A stretch of 64,000 nt of DNA, taken from positions 873,501 through 937,500 of the forward strand of contig NZ_CP130318.1 of assembly GCF_032268605.1 (NCBI RefSeq). The letters are read 5' to 3'. Below the pieces are notes generated by a model. That model was not told the origin of the DNA. It worked only from the letters and a program-made list of their open reading frames with translations, and made no database searches. A program made the position numbers and the translations under genes. Origin of the DNA: Paenibacillus aurantius. GTDB lineage: Bacteria > Bacillota > Bacilli > Paenibacillales > NBRC-103111. This document shows, in pieces, positions 42,637-51,828 of the stretch. Each line of letters opens with the position of its first letter. Position 1 is the stretch's first letter.

Positions 42637-42671
42637 AGCAGGTCCCTTTCTGGAAGGGCCTGCTTTCTTTA
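42637..42671 (+). terminator. Terminator of the secreted-protein operon
   Basis: AAGCAGGTCCCTT and AAGGGCCTGCTT form a stem around TCTGG, followed by TCTTTATTT. Confidence 0.82.
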
Positions 42672-42684
42672 TTTATGTGAAATA

Positions 42685-42717
42685 GTTCTTTATAAAGAAC
42701 AAATCGGGTGATATAGT
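42685..42717 (+). promoter_or_regulatory. 16-bp palindromic operator over a -35 element
   Basis: GTTCTTTATAAAGAAC (42685-42700) is a perfect palindrome. It contains TTTATA (42689-42694), 17 bp from TATAGT (42712-42717), so it covers the -35 of the likely promoter. GTTATAAAGAAC recurs at 42765-42776, inside the start of the gene, as a possible second half-site. Confidence 0.7.
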
Positions 42718-42754
42718 GGAGAAAATGAGCAGGATTTAGCAGGGGGAAAGAAAC

Positions 42755-44533
42755 ATGATTGGTCGTTATAAAGAACATGAGGGGCGGATAAAAGGCCTTG
42801 CCCCCCGGAGCCTTCCGGGACTGCTGGCCGAGAGGGCGGCGAAATCACCGGAGGACACCGCTTATCTCTTTCCGGAGACGGAGCAGGCCTATACCTGGTC
42901 CTCCGTATGGAAGGAAGTCCAGTCGCTGGCCTGCGGGCTGCTGGAGCTTCCCGTCCGCAAAGGAGACAGGGTAGCTCTCTTGATGACGGGCCGGATGGAG
43001 ATGGTGCTCTCCCTGTATGCGGCGGGCTGCATCGGAGCCGTCGCCGTGCCGCTCAATGCGTATTCCCGCAAAAAGGAGCTTAGGGCTTACCTGGAGGATG
43101 CCCGCCCGGCGGTTCTGATTCTCGGCCGGGAAGGACACGGCCAGCATTATCCGGCCCTGCTGCGGGAGATGATCCGGGAGAGCATGACGGATGGGGAGGA
43201 CCTTTCCTGGCTGCCTTCCCGGGTCTATGTTCTGGGAGAGGATCCAGCCGCCTGCGCTCCCTTTCGTCCGTTCGCTGAGCTCACCGCCGCCGGAAGAGGG
43301 GCAGACACCCGGGAGCCGTTCCTCGCCGCCTGCCGATCGGTACATGAGGACGATCCGCTGGTGCTGCTCTATACCTCCGGAACGACCGGAACACCGAAGG
43401 CCGTGCTGCGAAGCGCCGCTTCCTTCCTCCCGCCTGCCCGGAACAAGGGGATAGCGGGAGAATGGGCGGCTCGGGTCACCGACCGTCTGACCCGCGGCTT
43501 TCCGGTGCTCAACCTGCTTCCGCTGTACCATCTGGGCGGCTTCGGAACGATTCTCACCAATCTGCATACGTGCAGCATCCCCATCGTGATGCTGCGTCAT
43601 TATCACCCCGGCCGGGCGCTGGCCCAGCTGTCGGCCTGCCGCTGCCGCGTGCTGATCGGCACGCCGTACATGATCCAGCGGATGGTCGCTTCTCCCGAAA
43701 GGGCAAGCTATGACCTCCGTCCTCTGCTCGGGGTGGTCTTCACCTCCGCGGCCGTCACGGCAAACGTACTGCGGAAGGTCATTGAGGAGCTCGAGCTGTC
43801 CTTCTTTCTCGTCAGCTACGGCTCCTCTGAGGCCGGGTCCGTTTCGAACGGAGCCTGCTTCCTGCCTAACCGGAGCCGGCCCCTGCTGTCGATCCTGTAC
43901 CGCCTGCTGAAGGCCGCGGGCCTTCTCAGCGGGATGGTGAAGCCGGAGGCCTTCGAGGGAACGGCCGGCTCCCTGGCGGGCAAGATCGAGAAGGGAGTGG
44001 AGCTCCGCATTCTCCATCCGGAGACGGGCCGGCTCCAGCCTCCCTACGAGCCTGGCGAGATCGCCGTCCGCAGCCACCGGGTGATGCGCTACGCGAAGGA
44101 AACCGGCGACCGGCCGTCGCATACAGGGGACGGGTGGTACCGGTCCGGGGATATCGGCTATGTGGACGGCGAAGGCAACCTGACGATCTCCGGCCGGCTG
44201 AACCGGCTCATTCACCGCGGCGGAGAGAAGATTTCGCCGGCTGAAATCGAGGGCGTCCTGCTCGGCCATCCCGAGGTGGACGAGGCCTTCGTGCTGGGCT
44301 TGCCCGACGAGCTGTACGGCGAGCAGGTTTGCGCCTGCGTCGTGGCCCGGGAAGGAGCCGGGCTCACGCCCGACAAGCTGCGGGGCTTCGCGGCGCCGCA
44401 GCTCGCCGCCTTCAAGCTTCCGCAAACGATCGTGTTCCTTCCCGAGCTGCCGCTGTCCCCCTCGGGCAAGATCGCGGTGCCCGAAATCCGGGCCGCCTTG
44501 GAAGGAAGAGGGGAGTGGAAGAAGCATGCGTAA
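42755..44533 (+). CDS. AMP-forming acyl-CoA ligase (fatty-acid-CoA ligase type)
   Basis: A 592-residue adenylate-forming enzyme that activates a carboxylic acid with ATP and CoA. The P-loop is LLYTSGTTGTPKAV (about residues 203-216); YGSSEAG (about 354) and YRSGDIGYVDGEGNLTISGR (about 466-485) are the later core motifs, and the catalytic Lys is in LSPSGKIAV near residue 575. CAGGGGG precedes the ATG. Its last 8 nt overlap the membrane acyltransferase gene, implying coupled translation and a shared role, such as making and transferring an acyl group onto a surface molecule. The exact acid is unknown. Confidence 0.88.
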   Translation: MIGRYKEHEGRIKGLAPRSLPGLLAERAAKSPEDTAYLFPETEQAYTWSSVWKEVQSLACGLLELPVRKGDRVALLMTGRMEMVLSLYAAGCIGAVAVPLNAYSRKKELRAYLEDARPAVLILGREGHGQHYPALLREMIRESMTDGEDLSWLPSRVYVLGEDPAACAPFRPFAELTAAGRGADTREPFLAACRSVHEDDPLVLLYTSGTTGTPKAVLRSAASFLPPARNKGIAGEWAARVTDRLTRGFPVLNLLPLYHLGGFGTILTNLHTCSIPIVMLRHYHPGRALAQLSACRCRVLIGTPYMIQRMVASPERASYDLRPLLGVVFTSAAVTANVLRKVIEELELSFFLVSYGSSEAGSVSNGACFLPNRSRPLLSILYRLLKAAGLLSGMVKPEAFEGTAGSLAGKIEKGVELRILHPETGRLQPPYEPGEIAVRSHRVMRYAKETGDRPSHTGDGWYRSGDIGYVDGEGNLTISGRLNRLIHRGGEKISPAEIEGVLLGHPEVDEAFVLGLPDELYGEQVCACVVAREGAGLTPDKLRGFAAPQLAAFKLPQTIVFLPELPLSPSGKIAVPEIRAALEGRGEWKKHA

Positions 44534-45608
44534 CTACTACCCGGGCATTACCCTGTTCAAGCTGGCGGGCTGTCTTCTCGTGCTGCTCGCGCACGTGTTC
44601 CTTCTCCGGTACCTGAATGTCATTCCCGGTAAGCAGCTGCAGTTCGTTCTGCTCCTGGGCCGCGTCATCGTTCCGTGCTTCTACGTGACGGCGGGCTTCC
44701 TCGCCTACCAGGGCTGGTCCCACGCGGCCGATCCGCGCCGGTATGCGGGCCGCTACCTGAAGCGGCTCAGCCTGCTCTATCTCCTGTTCTGCCTGCTATT
44801 TGCGGCGCAGCATACGATTCCCGAGCTTGTCCGGGGAGGCTTCGGCCCCACGGCCATTCTCAACCAAGCGAAGATTCTGGTGATTATGTTCTTGGTGAAC
44901 GGGCCGTTCGTCCAGTTCTGGTTTATCCCCCCGCTGCTCTTCGGCATCGCGGCGGCCTATCTTCTGTGGCGCGCCGGCCGTCTTCGCCTAGCGGGCCTGC
45001 TTGCCCTGGGGAGCTTCCTCGTCATTCAACTTCTCGGAGGAAGCTTACGTCCGCACGGCGGGTTGGTTCCAGTCCTTCTGCCTTTCCTGAATGCCGACCA
45101 GGCGGGGTATCTCGAGCTCGCCTTGACCCGGTATGCCGGCTTCGGCTTCCCTTTTGTTATGGCGGGCGTTCTGCTGGGCCGTTATGAGCAGGCTTTCCTG
45201 CGTGTCCGGCTTCGGCCCTATCTTCTTCCGCTCATCGGGCTCAATGCAGCCGAGGCCTGGTTTCTGATGAGGTATGCCGAGTGGAGCCCGGATTACCGGC
45301 TCGCCCTCAGCCTGCTGCCGAATACCCTGCTTCTGTTTTACGGCATTCTGAAGGTGAGAAGCCAGGCCGTCCGCCGTTACCACGGGTGGATCAACCGGTT
45401 TGCCGTCGCCACCTTCTGCGCCCACATTCCCTTAATGGCCCTAAACCTCTATGTGCTTAATTGGAGTGTGGAGAGCATGAGCGGATGGCAGGATCTCGCT
45501 TATCTCGCCCTGACGCTGGTCGAATGCCTGCTCGTTACCTATCTCGCCGGAAGGCGGTGGAGGAGACAAGCCGGCAAGCCTGCCGGAAGGAAAGCGGCAC
45601 TCGGCTAA
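44526..45608 (+). CDS. Membrane acyltransferase, family 3 type
   Basis: A 360-residue polytopic membrane protein with about ten predicted segments, matching acyltransferase family 3 (OafA/WecH-like O-acyltransferases). The N-terminal membrane segment LFKLAGCLLVLLAHVFLLRY carries the conserved His, and RYLKRLSLLYLLFCLLF follows. Such enzymes acylate sugars or polymers outside the membrane. The start overlaps the end of the acyl-CoA ligase gene. The final residues AGKPAGRKAALG and the stop codon are encoded by the first copy of a 38-bp tandem repeat that continues past the gene, so the present C-terminus may be recent. Confidence 0.83.
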   Translation: MRNYYPGITLFKLAGCLLVLLAHVFLLRYLNVIPGKQLQFVLLLGRVIVPCFYVTAGFLAYQGWSHAADPRRYAGRYLKRLSLLYLLFCLLFAAQHTIPELVRGGFGPTAILNQAKILVIMFLVNGPFVQFWFIPPLLFGIAAAYLLWRAGRLRLAGLLALGSFLVIQLLGGSLRPHGGLVPVLLPFLNADQAGYLELALTRYAGFGFPFVMAGVLLGRYEQAFLRVRLRPYLLPLIGLNAAEAWFLMRYAEWSPDYRLALSLLPNTLLLFYGILKVRSQAVRRYHGWINRFAVATFCAHIPLMALNLYVLNWSVESMSGWQDLAYLALTLVECLLVTYLAGRRWRRQAGKPAGRKAALG

Positions 45609-45735
45609 CAGGCAAGCCTGCCGGAAGAGAAGTGGCGTTCGGCTAACGGGCATGCCTGCCGCAAGAGAAAAGCGCTCGGCTAGCCGGCACGCCTGCCGGA
45701 AGAGAAGAGGCGTTCGGTTAGCCGGCAAGCCTGCC
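45573..45735 (+). repeat. Four and a third tandem ~38-bp repeats over the acyltransferase 3' end
   Basis: Units begin GGCAAGCCTGCCGGAAG (or close variants) at 45573, 45611, 45649, 45686 and 45724, with periods of 38, 38, 37 and 38 bp. Copies one, two and four encode G-x-PAGR-x4-FG or LG followed by a stop in the same phase. The array starts inside the acyltransferase gene. Confidence 0.93.
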
Positions 45736-45831
45736 TTTGTCGGCCGAGAGGCCGAAACAGACCGGTCCTCGGGCTGCAGGGCCTTTCCGCTGCTCTCCAG
45801 CCATTGCTATCCATAATCCAAACACCCCTAA

Positions 45832-45876
45832 GCGGCTTTCGACGTCATGACCATGATGCCGAAGGCCGTTTTTTTG
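45832..45876 (+). terminator. Terminator of the ligase-acyltransferase operon
   Basis: GCGGCTTTCG pairs with CGAAGGCCG, and TCAT with ATGA inside; T7 follows (45870-45876). It lies about 220 nt after the acyltransferase stop. Confidence 0.8.
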
Positions 45877-46066
45877 TCTAAGCGCGTGTACCCATCTTCC
45901 GGCCTACGGACCGAAGGCAATCGGTTTACCGGGGGTGGACAGTGAATTTGCCGCTCCTGCTTTATAGGGAGCGGCCCGTATACTATAATCTAACGCGGTT
46001 CCGGAGGCCGTAGATGGGCGGCCTAGAAATGCCCGGACCATCCTGTCGGAGCATCCTGATTGAGAA

Positions 46067-46312
46067 ATCATCTTCTTCAGCGGATATTCCGGCTTTGAAT
46101 ATGTCCAGCAGGCTTTACGGCTCGAGGCGTTCGACTACATCCAGAAGCCGTTCACGCCCGATCAGATCCTCGAGGTTGTGCTGATGGCGAAGAACGAGCT
46201 GGAGCAGGCGGGCATCAAGGAACCGCCCAAAACGCTTCAGGAGCTTGACGGGACCGTCTTTTCTTTTCGCGGAATCGGGCGGATAATGAGACATTGGCTT
46301 TTTTGGGAGTAA
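46067..46312 (+). pseudogene. Response-regulator receiver-domain remnant
   Basis: The frame encodes the C-terminal half of a receiver domain: FFSGYSGFEYVQQALR, then LEAFDYIQKPFTPDQILEVV with the invariant Lys of the KPF motif, as in YesN-type response regulators. The first half with the phosphorylated Asp is missing, an in-frame stop precedes it at 46061, and no DNA-binding domain follows. It ends 12 nt before the alpha-mannosidase gene. The rest of 45877-46066 shows a -10-like TATACTATAAT near 45980 but no gene. Confidence 0.8.
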
Positions 46313-46324
46313 GGGAAAGAAAGG

Positions 46325-49300
46325 GTGGAAGGAATGTTTTGGACGAAAGAGAAACTGGCGGCGCGAATCAAGGAAATGGAGCCGTTCCGGTACCGCGATT
46401 CGGTTCCGGTTGCCCAGATGAGAATGAAGCCGGATCCCGAAGGAGAGATCGGCGCCTATCCGACGGAAGAAGGCGAATGGCAGAGCGTCCGACTCGGAGA
46501 CCGCTGGACCGGCCGGGATCTGTACCGCTGGCTGGCGTTCGAAGCGGACATCCCCGTCGGATGGAAGGGCCGGAAGGTGCTGGGCCGCTTTCGTTTCGGC
46601 CGGACGGGAGGAGGAGGGAACAGCGGGTTCGAATCGCTCCTCTTCCTGAACGGCGAACCTTATCAAGGAGTAGACTCCAATCATGAGGAGGTCTTCCTGC
46701 CTCCCGATTGTGCCGGAGCGAGGACCCGGTTCCAGTTCCGCCTCTGGTCCGGCCTTAACGGCTACGGGAAGGCCGAGCCGATCGAGAATCAGCTCGAGCA
46801 GGCGGAGCTGTGCTGGCTCGATGAGGCGGCCGACGACCTGTACTACACGAGCCGCGCCGTGCTCGAAACGGCCGGTCAGCTGCAGGAGAGCCGGCCGGAG
46901 CGGCATGAGCTTCTGGCCGCCCTGGACCGGGCCTTCCTGCAGGTGGACTGGTCGGAGCCCGGCTCGGCCCCGTTCTACGAATCGGTGGAGCGGGCACGGA
47001 ATACGCTGCGGGAGCAGCTGGACGCCATGCCGGCCGGCCATCCGGTCAAGGTCACCTGCGTCGGCCATACGCATATCGACGTAGCGTGGCTGTGGCGGCT
47101 GAAGCACACCCGGGAGAAGGCGGCCCGTTCGTTCTCGACCGTGCTGCGGCTGATGGAGCTCTATCCGGATTATGTCTTCCTGCAAACCCAGCCCCAGCTG
47201 TACGACTACATCAAGTCCGATTACCCGGCCCTGTATAAGCAGATCCAGGAGCGGGTCGCCGACGGACGCTGGGAGGCGGGAGGAGCGATGTGGCTGGAAG
47301 CCGACTGCAACCTGGCTTCAGGCGAATCCCTGGTCCGGCAGCTTCTGTACGGAACCCGATTCTTCCGGAGCGAATTCGGAATCGAATGCAAGTACCTGTG
47401 GCTGCCCGACGTGTTCGGCTACAGCTGGGCTTTGCCGCAAATTCTGAAGAAGTCGGGAATCGACATGTTCATGACCACCAAGATCAGCTGGAACCAGTAC
47501 AACCGGATGCCGCATGACACGTTCCGCTGGCGGGGGATCGACGGCACCGAGGTGCTGACCCACTTCATCACCACCCCCGATCCGGGCTCGAGCGAAGGGG
47601 CGTTCTACTATACTTACAACGGCAGCGTAACCCCTGCCTCCATAGAAGGGATATGGGACGCCTACCGGGACAAGGAGATCAACCGGGAGCTTCTCTTGTC
47701 TTACGGCTACGGGGACGGAGGCGGGGGCGTAAACCGGGAAATGCTGGAGATGCGCCGCAGGCTGCAGAACATGCCGGGATTGCCTCAAGCCGTCACGGGG
47801 AGAGCGGACGATTATTTTGACCGGTTGAAGGAGCAGATCGACTCGACCGACCGCTATGTCCACACGTGGAGAGGGGAGTTGTACCTGGAGCTTCACCGCG
47901 GCACGTACACGAGCCAGGCGTACAACAAGCGGGCGAACCGGAAGCTTGAGCTTCTGTATCGCGAAACGGAATGGCTCGCGGTGCTGGGCTGCCTCCGGCA
48001 GTCGAAGTGGAGCCTCTATCCGGACCGGGACTTGTACGAGGGCTGGAAGATCATTCTCCGGAACCAGTTCCACGACATCATCCCCGGCTCCTCCATTGCG
48101 GAGGTGTATCAGGACAGCCGGGAGGAGTATGCCGAAGCGTTCCGTATAGCCGGACAGGTCTGGAACCAGGCTGCGGAGGAGTTGCTGGAGCCCGCTTCCG
48201 GGGGCGAAGGGCGGTCGGTCACGCTGTTTAACGGCGCCTCTTGGAGCCGGAACGAGGCCGTTTCGATACCCGCTGCCGAAGGATTCGGCGAAGGAAGCTG
48301 GACGGACGATTCCGGTAAAGCCCTGGCGGCCCAGCGGGGCGGGGAGGGCTGGACCGTGGACGTGGAGGGATTGCCCGCCATGGGCTACGTCGCCCTGCGC
48401 TTCACCCCGGCGGCCGCCGGAGCGGAGGCCGATGCCGCGCGGCGGGAGCTTCCTTTTGAATGGGACGGACAAAGCCTTCGGACGCCGTTCTACGAGATGG
48501 AATGGAACGAGTCGGGGCAGCTGACCCGGCTGTATGACCGTCTGGCGGACCGGGAGGTGCTGGCCTTCGGCGCATGCGGCAACGTGCTGCAGGTGTTCGA
48601 GGACAAGCCGAAAGGGCGCCACGAGGCATGGGACATCGATATTTTCTATCAGGAGAAGAAGAGAGAGATCCATCAGCTGACGGAGCTCGAGGTGGAGGAG
48701 GCGGGGCCGGTTCGCATGGTCCTCCGGTTCGGGTGGGCCTACGGCCGGTCCGTGATCCGCCAGAGGATGATCGTCTACGCCCGCCACCGCCGGATCGATT
48801 TCGAGACCAAGGTAGATTGGCACGAACAGCGCCAGCTGCTGAAGGTGGCGTTCCCCGTCCGCATCCATGCGTCGGAAGCGACCTACGACATTCAGTTCGG
48901 GAATGTGAAGCGGCCTACGCATTGGAACACCAGCTGGGATTATGCCCGCTTCGAATCGGTCGGGCACCAATGGGCCGATCTATCGGAGCGGCATTACGGG
49001 GTCAGTCTCCTGAACGACTGCAAGTACGGCTACGACATCAAGGATAACGTGCTGCGGCTGTCGCTCATCAAGTCGGCGATGGTCCCCGATCCCCAGGCCG
49101 ATCAAGGGGAGCACGAGTTTACGTACGCGCTGCTTCCGCATGAGGGTGACTGGCTGCAGGGAGGGACCGTCCAGGCGGCCTGGTATCTGAACAATCCGGT
49201 TCAAGCGGTATCCGGTCAGCCGGCGGGTCCGGCCCGCTTCTCCCTCTGTACGCCGTCCTCCGAGCATGTCCGGATCGATGCGGTCAAAAAGGCAGAGGAC

Positions 49301-49516
49301 GAGGACGCGATCCTCATCCGCCTGCATGAATTCGCCGGCGCCCGCGGCCGCGTTACCCTGACGAGTGATGCTTCCCTTGCCGGGTGGCAGGAGACCGACC
49401 TCATGGAACGGGAAGCGGGAGAGAAGAACATGGGGATTCCCGTTTCGTTTGAGCTGGCGCCTTATGAAATCAAATCGGTCAAGTTGTTCCTGCAGAGCGG
49501 AGCCGATAAGCAATAG
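46325..49516 (+). CDS. Alpha-mannosidase, glycoside hydrolase family 38
   Basis: A 1063-residue GH38 enzyme that releases alpha-linked mannose from oligosaccharides or glycans. The catalytic domain carries the zinc-binding GHTHIDVAWLW (about residues 247-257) and WLPDVFGYSW (about 359-368), whose Asp is the nucleophile. About 230 residues precede the catalytic domain, and the C-terminal beta domains include RMIVYARHRRIDFETKVDWH. There is no signal peptide, so it acts in the cytoplasm on imported glycans. The start is GTG 46325, with purine-rich GGAAAGAAAGG upstream; ATG 46334 is possible. It stands alone, behind the response-regulator remnant. Confidence 0.93.
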   Translation: MEGMFWTKEKLAARIKEMEPFRYRDSVPVAQMRMKPDPEGEIGAYPTEEGEWQSVRLGDRWTGRDLYRWLAFEADIPVGWKGRKVLGRFRFGRTGGGGNSGFESLLFLNGEPYQGVDSNHEEVFLPPDCAGARTRFQFRLWSGLNGYGKAEPIENQLEQAELCWLDEAADDLYYTSRAVLETAGQLQESRPERHELLAALDRAFLQVDWSEPGSAPFYESVERARNTLREQLDAMPAGHPVKVTCVGHTHIDVAWLWRLKHTREKAARSFSTVLRLMELYPDYVFLQTQPQLYDYIKSDYPALYKQIQERVADGRWEAGGAMWLEADCNLASGESLVRQLLYGTRFFRSEFGIECKYLWLPDVFGYSWALPQILKKSGIDMFMTTKISWNQYNRMPHDTFRWRGIDGTEVLTHFITTPDPGSSEGAFYYTYNGSVTPASIEGIWDAYRDKEINRELLLSYGYGDGGGGVNREMLEMRRRLQNMPGLPQAVTGRADDYFDRLKEQIDSTDRYVHTWRGELYLELHRGTYTSQAYNKRANRKLELLYRETEWLAVLGCLRQSKWSLYPDRDLYEGWKIILRNQFHDIIPGSSIAEVYQDSREEYAEAFRIAGQVWNQAAEELLEPASGGEGRSVTLFNGASWSRNEAVSIPAAEGFGEGSWTDDSGKALAAQRGGEGWTVDVEGLPAMGYVALRFTPAAAGAEADAARRELPFEWDGQSLRTPFYEMEWNESGQLTRLYDRLADREVLAFGACGNVLQVFEDKPKGRHEAWDIDIFYQEKKREIHQLTELEVEEAGPVRMVLRFGWAYGRSVIRQRMIVYARHRRIDFETKVDWHEQRQLLKVAFPVRIHASEATYDIQFGNVKRPTHWNTSWDYARFESVGHQWADLSERHYGVSLLNDCKYGYDIKDNVLRLSLIKSAMVPDPQADQGEHEFTYALLPHEGDWLQGGTVQAAWYLNNPVQAVSGQPAGPARFSLCTPSSEHVRIDAVKKAEDEDAILIRLHEFAGARGRVTLTSDASLAGWQETDLMEREAGEKNMGIPVSFELAPYEIKSVKLFLQSGADKQ

Positions 49517-49553
49517 GGAAGCCCGATAAGGAACAACATTCCCGGAAGGTACG

Positions 49554-49603
49554 AGAAGCCGTCCCTTAAGTCAGCCTGGCTGGCTTAGGCGACGGCTTCT
49601 TTG
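49554..49603 (+). terminator. Terminator of the alpha-mannosidase gene
   Basis: AGAAGCCGTC and GACGGCTTCT are the outer arms, with inner arms TAAG/CTTA and CAGCC/GGCTG; TTGGTTT follows. Confidence 0.85.
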
Positions 49604-49643
49604 GTTTGTCCGGATGGAAGCCTTGCTGGTCCCTCTCCATCTA

Positions 49644-49673
49644 TTGACAGTCAAAAGAGGGATATGATATATA
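49644..49673 (+). promoter_or_regulatory. htpG promoter
   Basis: TTGACA (49644-49649) and TATATA (49668-49673) are 18 bp apart, just upstream of the CIRCE element. Confidence 0.7.
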
Positions 49674-49683
49674 GAAAGAAGAC

Positions 49684-49710
49684 TTAGCACTCATGAGGGA
49701 TGAGTGCTAA
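49684..49710 (+). promoter_or_regulatory. CIRCE element (HrcA operator)
   Basis: TTAGCACTC-N9-GAGTGCTAA is a perfect CIRCE inverted repeat, right after the promoter and 49 nt before the htpG start. HrcA bound here would repress htpG until heat or misfolded protein draws the GroE-HrcA balance away. Confidence 0.97.
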
Positions 49711-49759
49711 AGCAGGCGGCCCGGCCGCTAAGTTAGGCAAACCGAAAGGAGACCCATTC

Positions 49760-51640
49760 ATGGCAAAGAAAGAGTTCCAGGCGGAGTCCAAGCGCCTGCT
49801 GGACATGATGATCCATTCGATTTATACGCAGAAGGAAATTTTCTTGAGGGAATTGATCTCCAACGCAAGCGACGCCATCGACAAGCTTTACTACAAAGCC
49901 TTGACCGACGAAACGCTTGTGTTCAACAAAGAGGACTACTATATCAAATTAACGGCCGACAAGGCGAGCCGCACCCTAACCTTGACGGATACGGGGATCG
50001 GCATGACCCAGGAGGAGCTCGAGGCGAACCTGGGAACGATTGCGAAGAGCGGGTCGCTCGCGTTCAAGAGCGAGAACGAGGCGAAGGAAGGGCACAACAT
50101 CATCGGCCAGTTCGGGGTCGGCTTCTATGCCGCCTTCATGGTGGCGGATGTCGTCACGGTGATCTCCCGCGCCCACGGAAGCGGACAAGCCTACAAGTGG
50201 GAGTCCGAAGGAGCCGACGGGTACACGATCGTACCGGCCGAGAAGGAGACGACGGGCACCGAGATCATCCTGAAGATCAAGGAGAACACGGAGGACGACC
50301 GGTACGACGAGTTCCTGGAGGAATACCGGCTCCGCGCCATCGTGAAGAAATATTCGGACTTTATCCGCTACCCCATCAAGATGGACATCAAGAAGCAGCG
50401 GGCGAAGGAAGGCGCCGAGAACGAGTTCGAGGAATACACGGAAGAGGAAACCGTCAACAGCATGGTTCCGATCTGGCGCAAGAACAAGAATGAGCTGACC
50501 GCCGAGGACTACGAGAACTTCTATGCGGAGAAGCGCTACGGCTACGACAAGCCGCTTAAGCATGTCCATATCAGCGCGGACGGGGCGGTCGTCTACAACG
50601 CGATTCTGTTCATTCCGGAGAACACGCCGTTTGACTACTACACGAAAGAATACGAGAAGGGCCTGGAGCTGTACTCGAACGGCGTCCTTATCATGGACAA
50701 ATGTCCGGACCTGCTGCCGGATTATTTCTCCTTCGTGAAGGGGATGGTGGACTCCGAGGACCTGTCGCTCAACATTTCCCGGGAGATGCTGCAGCATGAC
50801 CGGCAGCTGAGCCTCATTGCGAAGAACATCAAGAACAAGATCAAGAGCCAGTTGCAGAGCCTCTTGAAGGACGAGCGCGAGAAGTACGAAACCTTCTACC
50901 AGGCGTTCGGCCGCCAGCTGAAGTTTGGGGTCTACAGCGACTACGGCGCCAACAAGGAGCTTCTGCAGAACCTGCTCCTGTTCTATTCCTCCAAGGAGAA
51001 GAAGCTGGTTACGCTTGACGAATACGTATCCCGGATGCCGGAGGACCAGAAGTATATTTACTACGCCGCCGGCGAGTCCATTGAGCGCATCGACAAGCTT
51101 CCGCAGATCGAGCTCGTGTCGGACAAGGGCTACGAGATTCTGTACCTGACGGACGACATTGACGAGTTCGCCGTGAAGGTGATCCAGAAATACCAGGACA
51201 AGGAGTTCAAGTCGGTTTCGAGCGGAGATCTCGGGATCGAGTCCGAAGGCGACAAGGACAAGCCGGAGGAGGAAGAAAGCGCCGCGAAGGATCTGTTCGA
51301 GGACATGCAGAAGCTTCTGGACGGCAAGGTCAAGAAGGTCAAAGCCTCCAAGCGGCTCAAAACCCATCCCGTCTGCCTGTCCACCGAAGGCGAGCTGACG
51401 ATCGAGATGGAGAAGATCCTGAAGGCGATGCCGAACAACCAGGGCATCCAGGCCGACAAGGTGCTCGAGATCAACGTCAACCACGACGTGTTCCGCTCAC
51501 TGAAGGCCGCCCACGACAGCGACAAGGAGAAGCTGGCGCTGTATACGAACCTGCTGTACAACCAGGCCCTCCTAATCGAAGGCCTGCCGGTCGGCGATCC
51601 GGTCGAGTTCACGAACGACATCTGCAAAATCATGGTGTAG
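49760..51640 (+). CDS. htpG: Hsp90-family chaperone HtpG
   Basis: A 626-residue cytoplasmic ATP-dependent chaperone. The N-terminal GHKL ATP site is seen in [15 protein letters not shown] (about residues 31-45), [13 protein letters not shown] (about 74-86) and [11 protein letters not shown] (about 115-125). The middle domain has [15 protein letters not shown] and a C-terminal dimerisation domain follows. The length fits bacterial HtpG. ATG 49760 is chosen because AAAGGAGA precedes it at 8 nt; a longer frame would run through the CIRCE element. Control by CIRCE puts it in the HrcA regulon. Confidence 0.97.
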   Translation: MAKKEFQAESKRLLDMMIHSIYTQKEIFLRELISNASDAIDKLYYKALTDETLVFNKEDYYIKLTADKASRTLTLTDTGIGMTQEELEANLGTIAKSGSLAFKSENEAKEGHNIIGQFGVGFYAAFMVADVVTVISRAHGSGQAYKWESEGADGYTIVPAEKETTGTEIILKIKENTEDDRYDEFLEEYRLRAIVKKYSDFIRYPIKMDIKKQRAKEGAENEFEEYTEEETVNSMVPIWRKNKNELTAEDYENFYAEKRYGYDKPLKHVHISADGAVVYNAILFIPENTPFDYYTKEYEKGLELYSNGVLIMDKCPDLLPDYFSFVKGMVDSEDLSLNISREMLQHDRQLSLIAKNIKNKIKSQLQSLLKDEREKYETFYQAFGRQLKFGVYSDYGANKELLQNLLLFYSSKEKKLVTLDEYVSRMPEDQKYIYYAAGESIERIDKLPQIELVSDKGYEILYLTDDIDEFAVKVIQKYQDKEFKSVSSGDLGIESEGDKDKPEEEESAAKDLFEDMQKLLDGKVKKVKASKRLKTHPVCLSTEGELTIEMEKILKAMPNNQGIQADKVLEINVNHDVFRSLKAAHDSDKEKLALYTNLLYNQALLIEGLPVGDPVEFTNDICKIMV

Positions 51641-51669
51641 GCTTACGCAGCTCCGGTCAAAACCAAACG

Positions 51670-51706
51670 AAACCCGCCTCTGGCCAGCCAGGGCGGGTTT
51701 TGTTTT
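51670..51706 (+). terminator. htpG terminator
   Basis: AACCCGCC and GGCGGGTT pair around an inner CTGG/CCAG stem, followed by TTGTTTTGG. Confidence 0.88.
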
Positions 51707-51828
51707 GGCTTCCTACAGCAGGAGCCCGGCCTCCCTGTTAAGAGGGTCATCTCGTGTTTGGAAAGGTTCTTCTTCCTTACAAATGGGTAAAAAGGGAGGA
51801 ACTTACTACCAACGGAGGTGCTTGAAGC

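Noticed and set aside
42845-44527. 560-codon open frame on the minus strand
   Set aside because: Antisense to a well-supported acyl-CoA ligase with all core motifs.
45573-45735. Possible CRISPR array
   Set aside because: The units are contiguous tandem repeats with no unique spacers and arise from a gene end; no cas genes are present.
47318-48970. 550-codon open frame on the minus strand
   Set aside because: Antisense to the GH38 alpha-mannosidase, whose active-site motifs are intact.
49976-51484. 502-codon open frame on the minus strand
   Set aside because: Antisense to htpG; sequence is a Leu/Val-rich shadow.
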